Positions 21,258 through 32,130 of a stretch of DNA of 64,000 nucleotides are shown here, piece after piece. The stretch is from Agapanthus africanus (lineage: Eukaryota; Streptophyta; Magnoliopsida; Asparagales; Amaryllidaceae), in assembly GCA_030015575.1 (NCBI GenBank), contig CM057347.1:507039176-507103175 (forward strand), in the 5' to 3' direction. Position numbers and translations under genes: made by a program. Each line of letters opens with the position of its first letter. Position 1 is the stretch's first letter. The notes beneath the pieces were generated by a model. It was not told the origin of the DNA and ran no database searches. It worked only from the letters and a program-made list of their open reading frames with translations.

Positions 21258-21620
21258 CCTTGTGACAGCTAGGGTCCTTTCTGCAATTTCGAAGGTCTCT
21301 TATAGTTTCACTTGTTGCATGGGGGTCCAATCTGCGCAGCTATTGCAAGGAAGGTCCTCTTCTTCCGACTCTTCAGTGTCGCTGCCAAGATGAGGGCAGA
21401 TTTTGCTGCTAGATAGGCCTTCAGCATCAGATTAGTCCGTATCGCTACCGAAACGAGGGCGAGTTTTACGGAAGGACAGACTTCCAGCGTCGGACTCATC
21501 AGTGTCGCTACTGAAACGCGAGCGCACTTGGGTGTTTTTGCTTTTGAAAGTGACAGCCGGCGCAGATTTGCTTTTGAGTTTTGGGGCCGCTCTATCCTCA
21601 GTCAGTTGTGGCTTAGAATT

Positions 21621-22589
21621 TTAGTGGTTCATAAAGTACCGAGAATCTTCATATCGGACTTCATGCACACCGAACGGCTGGATGTCTCCGTCAATGCGTC
21701 TTTCTTCGCAATTTTTAGTATACTTCATGCATTGATGGAGAATTGACGGAACGATGCCGTAATAATGGAGCCACGGCCGTCCTAAGAGAATCTTATAAGA
21801 CGTGTCGGCGTCGATCACGTATATCTTAGCTTTAGTTTGCAGATCTCCGAATTTGATTGGCAAAGCTATAGACCCTAGAACTTGCTGGCAGTTTTGATTG
21901 AAGCCTTGAATGACAATTCTTTCCCTTGACAGGTGTCGGACGTCCATTGACAAACTCTTCAGTGTCCGCAAGTTCATAATGTTCATTGAGGACACCGGAT
22001 CAATCAATATGTGATTAATCCGATTTCCGTCGCTATACCCGGTCACGTAAAGCGGCCGATTATGCTCAGCCGTTCCCAGTAGCAATTCTTCGTCCTTAAA
22101 CATGACTGCGGCGGCATGCAGAGCATACTGGGCTTCTTTCATATTAATTTCCGCAAAGCGAGCCTGATACCGCTCAGGGTTTTGTAGAGCATGAATGAGA
22201 ACATCTCTAAGCTCTTGAGATAGAACTAAGGCATCATAGATGCTAAGGAGAGACGGAAGCTTTCGGAGGTGAGCCAAGGCATTATAGTCTACTGGGGAAG
22301 GACTCGAATCTTCATGAGCAAGTTCTCTGCCATCTTCTTCATTAGCGACTTGTTTTTCCTTCCCTTTTGGGGCGTTACCCTGATTTGGCATCAGAGCCCT
22401 GCCGTTTCTGAGCTGGATTTGGTTGGCCTTTGTGGCGAGCTCCTCGTCCTCTTCAGGAAAACAGAGCTCCTCCTCAGAGTCGCTGCCAAGATGGATGGCA
22501 TAGCAGGTCACTACTGGGATCTCTTCATTGGAGTCTTCTTCTAACTCCTCCAGAATTTTAGCCGCTCGTACAGGGAGAAACTCCTTCAA
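21621..22589 (-). pseudogene. pro: gag-pol spacer and aspartic protease of element B
   Basis: 322-codon open frame. The first half is acidic and low in complexity (EELEEDSNEEIPV, FPEEDEELATK). The second half is a retropepsin: ALHAAAVMFKDEELLLG, the active-site region HILIDPVSSMNIM, then SRERIVIQGF, LGSIALPIKFGD and KILLGRPWLHYYG, which closes the fold. The catalytic Asp is present, but the third triad position, normally Gly, reads Val (DPV), so this copy is probably inactive. The frame ends just after YFMNH at 21621. Confidence 0.85.
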
Positions 22590-22923
22590 TTGAATCAGAG
22601 TTCTTTCCTTCTGTTCATATTCTTCGAGAGAATCGATATATTTTTGAATGGTCGATCTCCCTGCAGACTCCTTTTCATGCCGAGTTGCACTTTTTTTTCT
22701 TCTTCAGCTTTTTGGATTTTGAGCCTGATGGAGCCGCATTGGCAGCTGGAATGGTAGGCTTCTTCTGCCCTTCCCATTCCGTCCTGGGCTCTTTTCGAAG
22801 TAGCTTCATCATCTTCTTCGTCTTATTAGATATGTGCGTACTCCACGGAGGCTGCGGTGAGTCGGTTTTATTTCTCAGGGCAGCGGGTTCGGCTGTCTGC
22901 TCCCAGAAGGCTTCAGCTTTTGT

Positions 22924-25436
22924 CTATATAAAGTTGGTGGTTGCAATTTGATTGTTCACCAACACGCTTTTGGACAGCTCGATCTCTCCAGCCTTGTACT
23001 GCTTCTCGACCCAGTCTTTGAAGATATAGCAATCCTCGATCGCATGGCTCACTACTCGGTGGTACGGGCAATGCAGGGGATTGTCGGTCATTTTTGCTTC
23101 TTGGGGTCTTTTCGACTCCGGCAATTGTAGGCCGTTGTTCAAGGCATCTTTAAATATCTTGCGGACCTTGTCCCTTCTGAAAGAGTAAACCTTGTTCTTT
23201 TTCTCCTCTAGGGAAGGCCCATCTCCTCCCAGCAATGGCTTTCGAGACCGGTTGATTTTGGATTCGCCCGCCCTTCGCTTTTCATCAATTTCGGGCGCAT
23301 TGAAGACATTGGTACTGCTGGAACTCCCGCTTCTACGGTTGTCGTCCCGCTTGCTTTTCCAAGTTTTGTCTCTCTGAGAGTCCGGGGTAGACTCTTGCTT
23401 TGAGCGTTCCAGCATTTGGACTTTCTTGGTTAGCTCTTGAAACGTCTTGAGGCCTGCTGTACACAAGAACGGGATCATCCAATTGCTGAGGTTCCCAATG
23501 AGAAGGCTGACGGACTGGTCCTGCTTTAACGGCGGTTCGCACTTGACTGTGAGATTACTCCATCAGGCGATAAAGTCGGTGTTGCTTTCATTCTTCCCCG
23601 GCTTGGTCCTCACAAGGTCAGCAATGGAGATTTTATCACTGACACTCATGAACTTTTGCCGAAACAGAGACTCCATTTGGGCAAAGGTAATAACGGACCT
23701 GTCTGGTATACTCGCGTACCAGTCGAAAGCGACACCGATCAGGCTGTTGACAAACTGACGAAGAAGGAGCGCATCATTGCCCCCTGTATTTCCACATGAT
23801 ACTTTAAAGTGGGTGACGTGCTGATTTGCATTTCCCGTTCCGTCAAATCTTCCGAACTTAGGAATGACGTAGCCGCTCGGGAACTAGATCAAATCGTACT
23901 GTGTGGGATATGGCCGCCCACTACTGCCGATTTCTTTCTGAGCTTCAGCTTCGGCCACCAATATTTTAACCTTGCTGGTGACGAAATCCATTATCCGATC
24001 TTGTGTTGGCGGGATAGTGCTATCTGGGGCCAAGGCGTCCCCAGATGCGGAATGTGGCCGGCTTTCGTGCAGTTCGACCAGTCTTGGACCCAAAGGAACA
24101 GGCATTGGCTGCTTCGAATTGTCATCTCCCGGTTGATGAGTAGCGACTTGTGCTTGATTAGGAGGCGCTTGAGCAACTTGAGCCATAAGCTGCATCACAA
24201 CGTTCGTTAGGTCGTCGATTTTCGAATAGAGCTTGGCCATCTCTTTATCTTTGTTCTTGAGCTGTTTTCGAAGCTCTTGCTCCGCGGTCCTAGGGCGAAA
24301 AGTCGGCTCTTCCTCGCTGTCCGAGCTTGACTCTGCCTCAACCGAAGGGTCCTTCTGCCTATCGTCCTCATCGAGAGGGTTTTCATCATCCAGCGGAGGT
24401 GAATGTTCTTGGGAAGCGGAAACCACATTCAAGCCAGATTGGGCTTGGGATGTGGTGGCCCCATCCTTGCTCTTGCTGCGAAGGTTGTCGCTGGGGCGCC
24501 CGCCTGCCATATAGACCGTATGGATAACATATCCAGCCGTCTTTTTCTTATCGGCGACTGATTTCTCGGATCGCTGTCTTGACCCTCCTATTTTGGTAAC
24601 GGGTAGTCGACTGAAGGCGGCTGGACTGGCCGGATTCTTGAATGGTGCTGGCGCTTTCTTTCTGGGTTTGCCCCGCTGCTTTCGTGCGGCACAGAGCGCC
24701 TGATAGACTCTTGAAGAGACAGTGTCATACTTTTTCTGTTGGGGCCGGGACACGTCTCTTTGTAGCATTGTTCGGATCGCTGTCTTCTTGATTCTGGCGG
24801 TCATGGCATTTTTCTGAACCCACTTCAGAGGCTCGAAGGAATTGCTGATTCTTATGTCCGACTCAGCCGTCGTCGCGAGGCGACCCTGCTCTTGGAACCT
24901 CACAAGATTCCACCTGGCTGGAGTCGTGGCCCTCTTGTTGGCCCGATACCTGAGCCGCTTCTGTCTTAACTTTTCTGATTTGAGCGCTTGGCAAGTTCCG
25001 GCTCTTCGGGAAGCCATCGTAGACCGGGCGATGGAGGGCATTGGAGATACGCTTGATTGTGCATTTGTTAGAGTCATCACCTAGGCTCGTCCGCAACGTT
25101 TGATGTTGCCCTTTGTACCGGAAGTCTTGCCCCCAGCTGGAGAACCAGAGAGTCGTTCAGACACCGTCTTAAGTTTTGGTTGTGGTGCCTTGGCGATCAC
25201 GACATTCGGCCTCTTGCCCCTTGAGACCGGCTTGGCCATCTGTTTCGCCGGGATTTCTGCCAGATGAGCGCTTCCGGCAGGGTAGATGATGACGGAGCCA
25301 AACTGGCGGGGCAGTTCCTCCCACTGTCGACTAAGGCTTGCGGGGAGAACCACACGAGCATTGACTTTGACCACGTACGGGATCGGGGTCACGTTGGAAG
25401 CTGAATTCATCTTGGGAGACATTGTCGTCGAAAGTT
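22924..25436 (-). pseudogene. gag: gag of element B
   Basis: Gag is spread over three minus-strand frames. 25436-25081 is a basic N-terminus starting MSPKMNSASN. 25080-23884 is a long low-complexity part ending in an acidic, Ser-rich stretch and a short coiled-coil-like segment, LRKQLKNKDKEMAKLYSKI. 23884-22924 holds the gag core (LLLRQFVNSLIG-type, FDWYASIP) and, in the last 180 codons, the finger CPYHRVVSHAIEDCYIFKDW (CxxH...H...C). Stops at 23884 and about 23570 and a shift near 25080 break it. The same finger and core occur in E. Confidence 0.85.
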
Positions 25437-25543
25437 GATTGCTGCACGGAAAAAAACCCATCATTTCAGTATATGCAATCGATATGTATATTGATTGAGT
25501 TTGCATGAACGTTTAACCCGAAATATGGGAGGAGAAAAATGTC

Positions 25544-25563
25544 CCACCGGGCGTGCCAGAATC
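25544..25563 (-). other. Primer-binding site of element B
   Basis: The minus strand downstream of the 5' LTR reads GATTC, then TGGCACGCCCGGTGGGAC. Element E has the near-identical TGGCACGTCCGATGGGAC at the same place, so it is the PBS of this group. I could not match it to a specific tRNA 3' end from memory. Confidence 0.7.
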
Positions 25564-25974
25564 TGTAGGGTGTTTTTCGTCACCCCATTAAGATGGGAAT
25601 ACGCGCGCTTGTCAGGCGTACTACAGATTCCCCCTGCTTAGGGTAGGCCAGGGTTTATTAATTGTGGGGATCCGAATCTCCGGCAGCCGCGGACTAAACT
25701 GTCGTTAATTACCCCTCGCCTTTGGAGCGAGGGAACCTCCGATTGACGGGTTAAACTGGTCATACGAACTCGATGTGCAGTGTATGTGTGTTTTGTTTTG
25801 GAGGGGGCTTGGATATATCAGGAGCCACGCAGAGTTTTTACGGGGGTCCCGTTACCCGGATAGCGGGCTGGGGGTCAAGAGGGCTAGCAGCCCCCTTGCG
25901 GGGTGCAGGGCAGCGCCCCGGCCCAAAATTTTTTTTGGGAGGGACAGGGTTGTGGAGTGTGTGTGCATCTATAC

Positions 25975-26005
25975 ATATATATACATGTATAAATATATAT
26001 AAAAA
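25975..26005 (-). promoter_or_regulatory. Probable TATA region of the element B LTR
   Basis: On the minus strand the sequence TTTTTATATATATTTATA lies between the G-box array and R. It is the only good TATA-like run at a plausible position. The precise box cannot be chosen because several overlapping ones exist. Confidence 0.5.
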
Positions 26006-26034
26006 GGGGGGATAAAGCGCCCAAATAACGCGTG

Positions 26035-26545
26035 GTGCCAGCGCCTTGAGCGCTGGGCGCTTAGGCGCTAGCACGCCATGTGTTCGACATGTGGGCGCTC
26101 GAGCGCTTGCGCACCACGTGTCGACACGTGGGCGCTTGGCGCTTGAGCACTAGGCGCTTGAGCGCTAGCACACCACGTGTCGACACGTGGACGCTTGGCG
26201 CTTGAGCGCAGGGCGCTCGAGCGCTAGCGCGCTACATGTCGGCAAGTAGGCGCTTGGCGCTTGAGCGCTGGGCGCTTGAGTGCTACGCTCGAGCGCTATG
26301 CTCAAGCGCTATGCTCGAGCGCTAGCGCGCCACGTGTCGGCACGTGGGCGCTGGGCGCTTGAGCGCTAGATGCTCGAGCGCTAGCACGCCACGTGTGAGC
26401 ACGTAGGCGCTGAGAGCTAGGCGCTCGAGCGCTAGCACGCCATGTGTCGGCACGTGGGCGCTGGGCACTTGAGCGCTAGGCGCTCGAGCGCTAGCGCGCC
26501 ACGTGTCGGCACGTGGGCGCTAGGCGCTGGGGCGTTTGGGCGCCG
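26035..26545. repeat. G-box palindrome array in the element B 5' LTR
   Basis: GC-rich minisatellite of imperfect ~45-60-base units made of GCGCTTGAGCGCTAG and CCACGTGTCGGCACGTGG blocks. Two units hold an exact 18-base palindrome CCACGTGTCGACACGTGG (26114-26131 and 26173-26190). Most units contain one or two CACGTG G-boxes, the plant bZIP/bHLH site. Its place just upstream of the TATA region suggests an enhancer; that is inference. Confidence 0.85.
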
Positions 26546-27283
26546 GCAATGAAAAGGGGCTTTTAGCCGCAGAAACTCCCGAAAGAGAAATTAGAGTGGA
26601 GTTGAACTCCTAAGATGTTTTGAAACTGATGAAGGGCTTCTTCTTTTGAGCCCTAGCTCTTCCCCAAATTGGGGTTTCTGGAGATGGGTCTCCTTCTTCT
26701 TCCTTTGTTGGCCGGTTTTTGAAGATCAAGAAGTGTGAGATTTTAAAAATCTCTTCTTTTTGAGATCTGATGGAAGATCTGAGTTTCTCTTTGTGGGTTT
26801 TGTGGTAAAAAACTATTTAGTTTTATAAAAAGAAGAGTAAAACTCTTGATTTGATTCAGAAGAAAGAAGAAGGTTTTAGAACCTTAAGGAAGGAGAAAGA
26901 TCTCAGATCTGAATTCTTTTTTGGAGAGAGAAAGAAAAGTTGTTGGGATATTTTCATTATCCTTACCTTCATAGGCTATACACTTTACATATAGTCACTC
27001 GGGCTCTACAAAAATGGCATTTTGCCCATCCCATGGCTCATGTGCCATTTCTTTTTGCACATAAGCCATGGGCTTTACAAAATTTGGCTTTATGCCCATT
27101 TTCTTACATTTATTCATAAAAATACAAGAAATACAACAAAATTATTTATTACAAAATTTTTATTTTGGCATGGGGGAGGCCGGCCGCTTCATGTTCGGGC
27201 TCGCTCCGGGCATTGGCCCACTTGGCTTGGGGTTGACTTTGATTTTGACTTGGTCAACCGGAATGTAAATTTTTACCCCAACA

Positions 27284-27460
27284 GGAACGGACTACAAAGG
27301 TTGTAATCCCTTTCCTTTAGATGTAAAGTTGTTTATATGCTTTGTTTATCCTAATTATCTAGCAAAGATCCTCGCTTTAGATTGTTCGGCACTTGAAAAT
27401 TTTAAATTCGGCATGGTTGATGCCTTATAGACCCTTGTGACAGTGCCTAGTAACCCAACA
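27284..27460 (+). repeat. 3' LTR of element C, right part
   Basis: Begins with the right TSD copy GGAAC (27284-27288) of element B and then continues the copia LTR (CGGACTACAAAGGTTGTAATC) to its end CCCAACA at 27460. It completes the LTR begun at 12810. The TSD CAATA of element C follows at 27461-27465. Confidence 0.92.
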
Positions 27461-27465
27461 CAATA

Positions 27466-27990
27466 GCCCTACCGGGTCTCCCGAAATGGACACCCAAACC
27501 CAGGCTCCCCCACCCCCAAACCGGGAGAAGCCGACTTCCTTTGGGGGAGACGACCTCTTTAAAGGGGGGAAGCCGACCCCCTGGGGGTAGACCCCCTAAA
27601 GGGAGGAGCCACCCCATGCTCCCCTCCCATAAGGGGGGCATCCCGGGTGTCCCCGGGAGACAGAGACCCGGATTTTCCCTCTTAGGACACCTGGGTCTTC
27701 ATCCTTTAATAAAAAAATATAAACAAACAAACAAAAAATAAAATGACCAAACCTGCTTTTCTTTCAAACACATACACATTTTATGTTAAGTTTGCATGAT
27801 CACACAACCCGTTAATCGGAGGTTCTCTCGTCTCAAAGCGAGAGTTAATTAACGGCAGCTTTGTTCTCAGCTGCTAGAAATTTAAATCCCCACAATTAAT
27901 AAACCCACGTACATGATCGGATGGGAGGAAACTATATAACGCCTGACAAGCGAGCACATCATTCCAATGGGTAACAAAAAACACTCCACA
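27466..27990 (+). repeat. LTR X, right part
   Basis: The reverse complement begins TGTGGAGTGTTTTTTGTTACC and goes on with GCTCGCTTGTCAGGCGT, TTTATTAATTGTGGGGAT and GAGAGAACCTCCGATT, all of which match the start of the element B LTR (TGTAGGGTG..., CGCTTGTCAGGCGT, GGGAACCTCCGATT). This is the other half of the LTR interrupted by copia at 5196. The outer flanks (AAGTA before 4145, AAATC after 27990) do not match, so I cannot prove a solo-LTR insertion. Confidence 0.6.
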
Positions 27991-28165
27991 AAATCATCGA
28001 CGGTGAGAGAAGGACACCGGTAAAAGAAATGATGAGAGAAGATGGGTTGATGATGATGGAGACATCGAAGTTAAAAGATGGGGGAGGCGACAGAGTCGAG
28101 GGAGGGGCGAAGTCGATAGAGAAGGGAATGACTGTGTTGAGAGGCAGTGAGGGGGCAAGGTTGCA
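27991..28165. other. Spacer between LTR X and element D
   Basis: 175 purine-rich bases (GATGATGATGGAGAC, GGGGGAGGCGACAGAG). I see no gene, repeat or element end in it. Confidence 0.5.
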
Positions 28166-30976
28166 TGCCATTCCCGCTTCCCAATGTATGGGGAAGTAGG
28201 CATGGCGGGCACGCAACGTATCTACTCAGAAATAAACACGTTAAACGTAAATAAGCAATATAAATAAATGCACAAAAATAACAAGAGATATAATATAAAC
28301 AACTTTTATTAATATCCATTCTTTACATTACAACTGATTTGAAATGGAAATGTACAATGATAAAAGCAATACCTAAACAGTGGCATAGAAATGAAAAGGT
28401 AAGTACAAGTAAAAACTAGAAGTCTGGCTCCTCTGTGAACTGATCCAAGTTCTCCTAGTTGGGCTCGGTCTCCTGAGAGTCGGGTCCTCCTGACGAACAT
28501 TCCAAAGAAAGAAAAAGACAGGAATGTCGTCAGCGAACCAGCGCTCGGTAAGTCCCAAAAGTAAGAATGGAATAGAACAAGTAAAGAGAAAGAACTGATA
28601 ATTTATACAGGTATATATTTGTTATTCTAACATAGTTGTTTGTAGCTTACTACAGAAAATATCAGTGTATACGAGAGGAGTCCAACTTGCTCCATGGACT
28701 ATAGTAACAGGTAGAACAAGGCCCCGTCAAAACCCACGGGACAACAGCACAGGATGTTCATGTAGGTGTCTTTTAGTGACCATCTCGTTCCATTTCTAAT
28801 ACATTCCGTACCAATCTACCCCGTTAAACCCCGTAATGTTTTGTATTGAATTATAGTTATCAGACTTGCCGAGACCATGGATACAAGTTGTTCATGTAAT
28901 CAGGTTCATGATGTAAATAAGTAGGCATGTAATCAAGTCAAGTTATAACCATGGTTCGGTCAACCCAAGTCATATTTGCATGTTGATCTTGTTCTGGTAT
29001 TCAGGATCAGCTTCAAGTATACATGTTGGTATATTGGATTCATGTTTGAACTGTATTGAGTTTAGATTGAATTCAAGCTTGATTTAGACTCAGACTTGAG
29101 TCAGACACTTTAAACTGATTTGGATCCTGAATTATGTTCGGGAGTTATCGGTAACTGTTGCACATGGACGGCAGGATTTGTATATTTTTCCAAGACAATT
29201 ACCATTGATAGCACCGTTAAGTTTTTTTTACCTTAAATAGGCAAGCACTCATTTTCTCCGGCTGCCTGAGACTCAAGAGAATTGATCCCGCTTAAACCTA
29301 TATTTACTAAAGTCCTTAATTATAATTTTATATAACTTGCTGGGGTTTTATGAAAAATATTTTATAAACTTTCAAAATAAATCTCAATTATTTATATTAT
29401 TTAGGGTTTCTATAATTGTGAATTTTAAGAATGTGAAGTATTTTAGTAATAATAGTTTAGCTTGGATAGTTCAAGGTATTTTAGTGTAAAGCTTGTTTTT
29501 TGGATAACTTGAGGGTATTTTGATGAAACCTGTCTTTCTTTTATTTTTTAGAAAATATGGAATTTTATTATATCTTGAAAATATGTGGTTTGATAATATT
29601 TATGTAATTATAAAATTTAATTTTATTATTAAGTAGAAAATTTCGTTTTTCTAAAAAATCGTATTAAAAATCTTTCGAGACCGAATGCTCCGTGAAGAGC
29701 CATGCATCTCACTCTACGAGCCCAAGGATGTGCGATAATCCGCACCATCCAGTAACGGGTCCCGTAAAAAGGGTTGTAGAGGTATAATTGTAAAGAGTTT
29801 TGATGATACAATTCAAAGAAAACAGGGTTTTTATAGTTCATAGTATTTTAATGAAATATTGTATCAAAAGTATGATCATGGTACATCTGTAAATATGTGT
29901 GTATGTGAGGGGTAAGTCATTACCCCGTGATTTTTTTTAAAGGTATGTACAAACAAAGGAAAAAATGACGTATATAAAGTTCATGGTATTTTCATGTAAA
30001 AGTGAGATTTAAGTTATTTAACATGATATTTTAGAGTGAAAGTTGGTTCTAAACATTTATAATAGTGTTACAAATATTATGTAAAAGTTGGATGAACAAT
30101 ATGTAATTAAAAAGTAAGATTTTCTTAGTTTAGAAGATTTACATCGGTACTAACTCCACTTACCGATATTTATTTTGAAAAGAGATTTTAGAGAAGAAGG
30201 GAGATGCTGAGAGGGGACTTACAAGTTAGAAAGATGAAGATGAGATAGAAGAAGAGGGTGTAGTTGTCGTGGCGTCGCGGGGTTGCCGGAACTTGCTCGA
30301 TTCCTCGCCGGAAATCGATCTTTGGCTAATTCCACTTCTACTCCACTTATACTTGAGAAAATTTGAGGTTTTTGGCTTGAATTTTCAGAATGAGGAGGGG
30401 CTAGAGTATAGGGTTGTATTTATAGTGTGGAATTAGGGTTTTGCAATTGAAAGAATGAATTAAAATGCATAAAAATTGGATTTAAATGTTAAATTGAAGT
30501 CTTTTTTTAATTTCAGAGAAATCAAACAGTGCAGGGGTTAAAGGGGTTGGCCTAGGGTTTTATGTGCAGAGCACGAGCACTTTTTGCCTATGGGGCCCGT
30601 CACCGTCGGCCTTTGATGGCATCTCGCCGGTCCAATGGTGAGGGGGTGCCGTTGGATTTTCGCCACGTGTCCATCTCTCTATTTATAATATTACGCACAT
30701 GTTTGTTTTTCCTGACCTTTTATTTCTATGTGCAGTACACGTGTAAACTTTTGGATTTCCAAAAAGTTTAAAAGAAAATCAGAAAAAATATAATGTTCCT
30801 GAGTGGATTCGAATACAGGGGCTACGTCACAGCAGTACAAGGGCTTTACCAGTGAGCTACAAATTGTCTCTTACTGTTCTTAAACAAAAATAACTTATAA
30901 AATGTACTCAAACTTGCAAACTCCTTTCTGTACATTGAATTAAAAATTTTTGTACAAAAAATTCAGAGTCGTTGCA
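28166..30976 (-). repeat. 3' LTR of chromovirus D
   Basis: 2811 bases. On the plus strand the left end is TGCCATTCCCGCTTCCC and the right end ...GAGTCGTTGCA; on the sense (minus) strand it starts TGCAACGACTCTG. It aligns along its length with solo LTR S, which lies in the opposite orientation, and with the D 5' LTR: CGCTCGGTAAGTCCC near 28547, the GAGACTCAAGAGAATTGATCC block near 29270, the CACTATAAATACAACC promoter block near 30410 on the minus strand, and a tRNA-like stretch at 30799-30868. Confidence 0.85.
30799..30868 (-). other. tRNA-like sequence (pol III A and B boxes) in the D LTR
   Basis: The minus strand reads TAGCTCACTGGTAAAGC (A box, D-arm like) and, about 35 bases on, TATTCGAATCCACTC (B box, GGTTCGANTCC type). 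The same pair at the same LTR position occurs in S (39310-39378) and F (50452-50520). The anticodon arm does not fold well, so this is not a functional tRNA gene. It may be an old tRNA or SINE insertion fixed in the family. Confidence 0.6.
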
Positions 30977-30990
30977 TTCTACCCTCCTTA
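30977..30990 (-). other. Polypurine tract of element D
   Basis: The minus strand reads TTAAGGAGGGTAGAA immediately before the LTR start TGCAACG. This is the expected PPT for Del/Tekay-like elements. Confidence 0.75.
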
Positions 30991-31318
30991 AAAATAATTT
31001 CGTTCTCAAAATTTATAGAAGAAAGTTGTAACAGATTTAAGAAAAATTCGATTACTGCGGTGGTGAAAGAACTACTGAAAGTGCATGAAAATGTTTGAAA
31101 GAACGAAAGAATACAAAGGTTTTGAAAAGGTTGAAAAAGATGGAAGGAAGATTACCAGTGTTACCTAGACCTATAGCTTCGGTTTCTAAGGCCGCTAAAG
31201 TGAAAGCCTGATGCCGGGGTACATTCCTCCTAACTGGAGGCACATTCCTCTATCCTTAGGGCATGTTTCTTTGCCCTTGAGTCATGTTCCTCAGTGCCTG
31301 ATGGAATTGACAAGGAGG

Positions 31319-32130
31319 CTATGCAGGAGGTCCACGTGAAGGTGGAGCAGGGAGAGCAAGTTGATGTGCAGGAGCCTGATTAGTTGGCCGCTGCGGAAAG
31401 GTGTTGGCTGGTCTGGGTGCTGGAGCTGTGTTGAGTCTACGAGGGTATGCTCCAATGGCGTGAGTAGAAGCGCCACAAACTAAGCACAGGCCGTTTGAAC
31501 GCCTGCAGTACTTTACCAGGTGTCCATTTCTCTTGCAGTAGAAGCAAAAATATGGACTGAGACGGTTAAATGGTACTCTCGGTATACTGGGTGTAAAAGA
31601 TAGGTTGGAAGAGGCTCCTCCTGCCATCTGAGTGGCAGGGCGTTTCAATCTGGCAGTCTGAGGTCTACCCTTCTTCTTCACCACTGCCTCATAACGTCGG
31701 GCAGCCTTCAGTGCAAGATCATGGGTTAGGAAATCCCCTCTAGCTTGTGTAGCTTGGATTTCTGGGTCCAACCCTTGCTGAAATCTTCGTGCCCTGATCT
31801 TAGCAGTCGGGATAAGGTGTGCCGCGAACCTGCTAAGCATGGTAAACTCAATATCGTATTCATCAAAAAATTTGTTCCACAGTGAACCTTCCTACAAGTG
31901 GATGAACTGCTGTTCCATGTCGAAACGGGCAGTCTCACGGAAATATTTCACGTCGAACATATCGCGAAATGTCCTCCATTCAATCGGTTGGGCGAGTCAG
32001 TTTTCTTCAGCCTTCTACCAAACTCTGGCGTTATCTGTCAGTTGCAGTTTCGAAACTCTCACCCAAGCAACCTCTAGCACTTGTGCTACTGCCAGGTTAT
32101 CCTCTGTAGGATGAGCCCATTCTTCTGCCT
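31319..32130 (-). pseudogene. gag: gag of chromovirus D, C-terminal two thirds
   Basis: The minus strand carries the chromovirus gag core (WRTFRDMFDVKYF, DEYDIEFTMLSRFA), then KIRARRFQQGLDPEIQ, a basic linker (VVKKKGRPQTARL) and a CCHC knuckle CFYCKRNGHLVKYC. A second knuckle has lost its last ligand (CLVCGASTHAIGAYP). The tail is Pro/Ala-rich. Two stops lie in the core between 31860 and 32020. The reading joins 48665-48925 once element E is removed. Nothing of protease or RT follows, and the PPT comes within 330 bases. Confidence 0.82.
32126..32130 (+). repeat. Target-site duplication TGCCT (left copy) of element E
   Basis: TGCCT directly precedes the LTR at 32131 and recurs at 48665-48669, directly after the other LTR end. 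Element D gag reads through when E is removed. Confidence 0.92.

Larger units (their letters stand above)
14843..27283 (-). mobile_element. Element B: Tat-lineage Ty3/gypsy retrotransposon inserted in the copia 3' LTR
   Basis: 12.4 kb element on the minus strand: 5' LTR (25564-27283), PBS, gag, protease, linker, RT, archaeal-type RNase H, integrase, a 2-kb noncoding 3' region, PPT and 3' LTR (14843-15676). Termini are TGTAGGG...CCCCAACA, with TSD GGAAC. The second, archaeal-like RNase H places it in the Tat lineage. Coding regions contain several stops and shifts, and the canonical RNase H is deleted. The two LTRs differ in length by almost 900 bases through deletions in the 3' copy. Confidence 0.93.
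25564..27283 (-). repeat. 5' LTR of element B (full length)
   Basis: 1720 bases, plus-strand TGTAGGG to CCCCAACA. On the minus strand U3 is at the right. A G-box palindrome array (26035-26545) sits directly upstream of an AT-rich TATA region (minus strand, about 25975-26005). R/U5 then runs to 25564. The array and a neighbouring 160-base block are missing from the 3' LTR. Confidence 0.92.
5197..27460 (+). mobile_element. Element C: Ty1/copia retrotransposon, interrupted by element B
   Basis: Termini are TGTCAG (5197) and ...CCCAACA (27460), with TSD CAATA on both sides. Order on the plus strand is LTR, initiator-Met PBS, a long leader without recognisable gag, then pol in copia order (protease, integrase, RT, RNase H), PPT and 3' LTR. 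The 3' LTR is split at 14842/27284 by Tat element B. Without B the element is about 9.8 kb. LTRs of 2.2 kb are long for copia. The pol sequence looks closest by eye to the Tork/TAR group, but that placement is tentative. Pol is broken by a stop, a frameshift and a deletion, so this copy is not autonomous. Confidence 0.93.

Noticed and set aside
4145-27990. LTR X as a proven solo LTR
   Set aside because: The flanks AAGTA and AAATC do not match, so a target-site duplication cannot be shown; it is kept as an LTR fragment only.
30799-30868. Functional tRNA gene
   Set aside because: A and B boxes are present but the anticodon and acceptor stems do not pair properly, and the sequence sits inside an LTR in all three copies.
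28166-30976. Short frames inside the D LTR (for example 28309-28500 and 30562-30771)
   Set aside because: Not kept in the matching positions of LTRs S and F, so they are chance frames.
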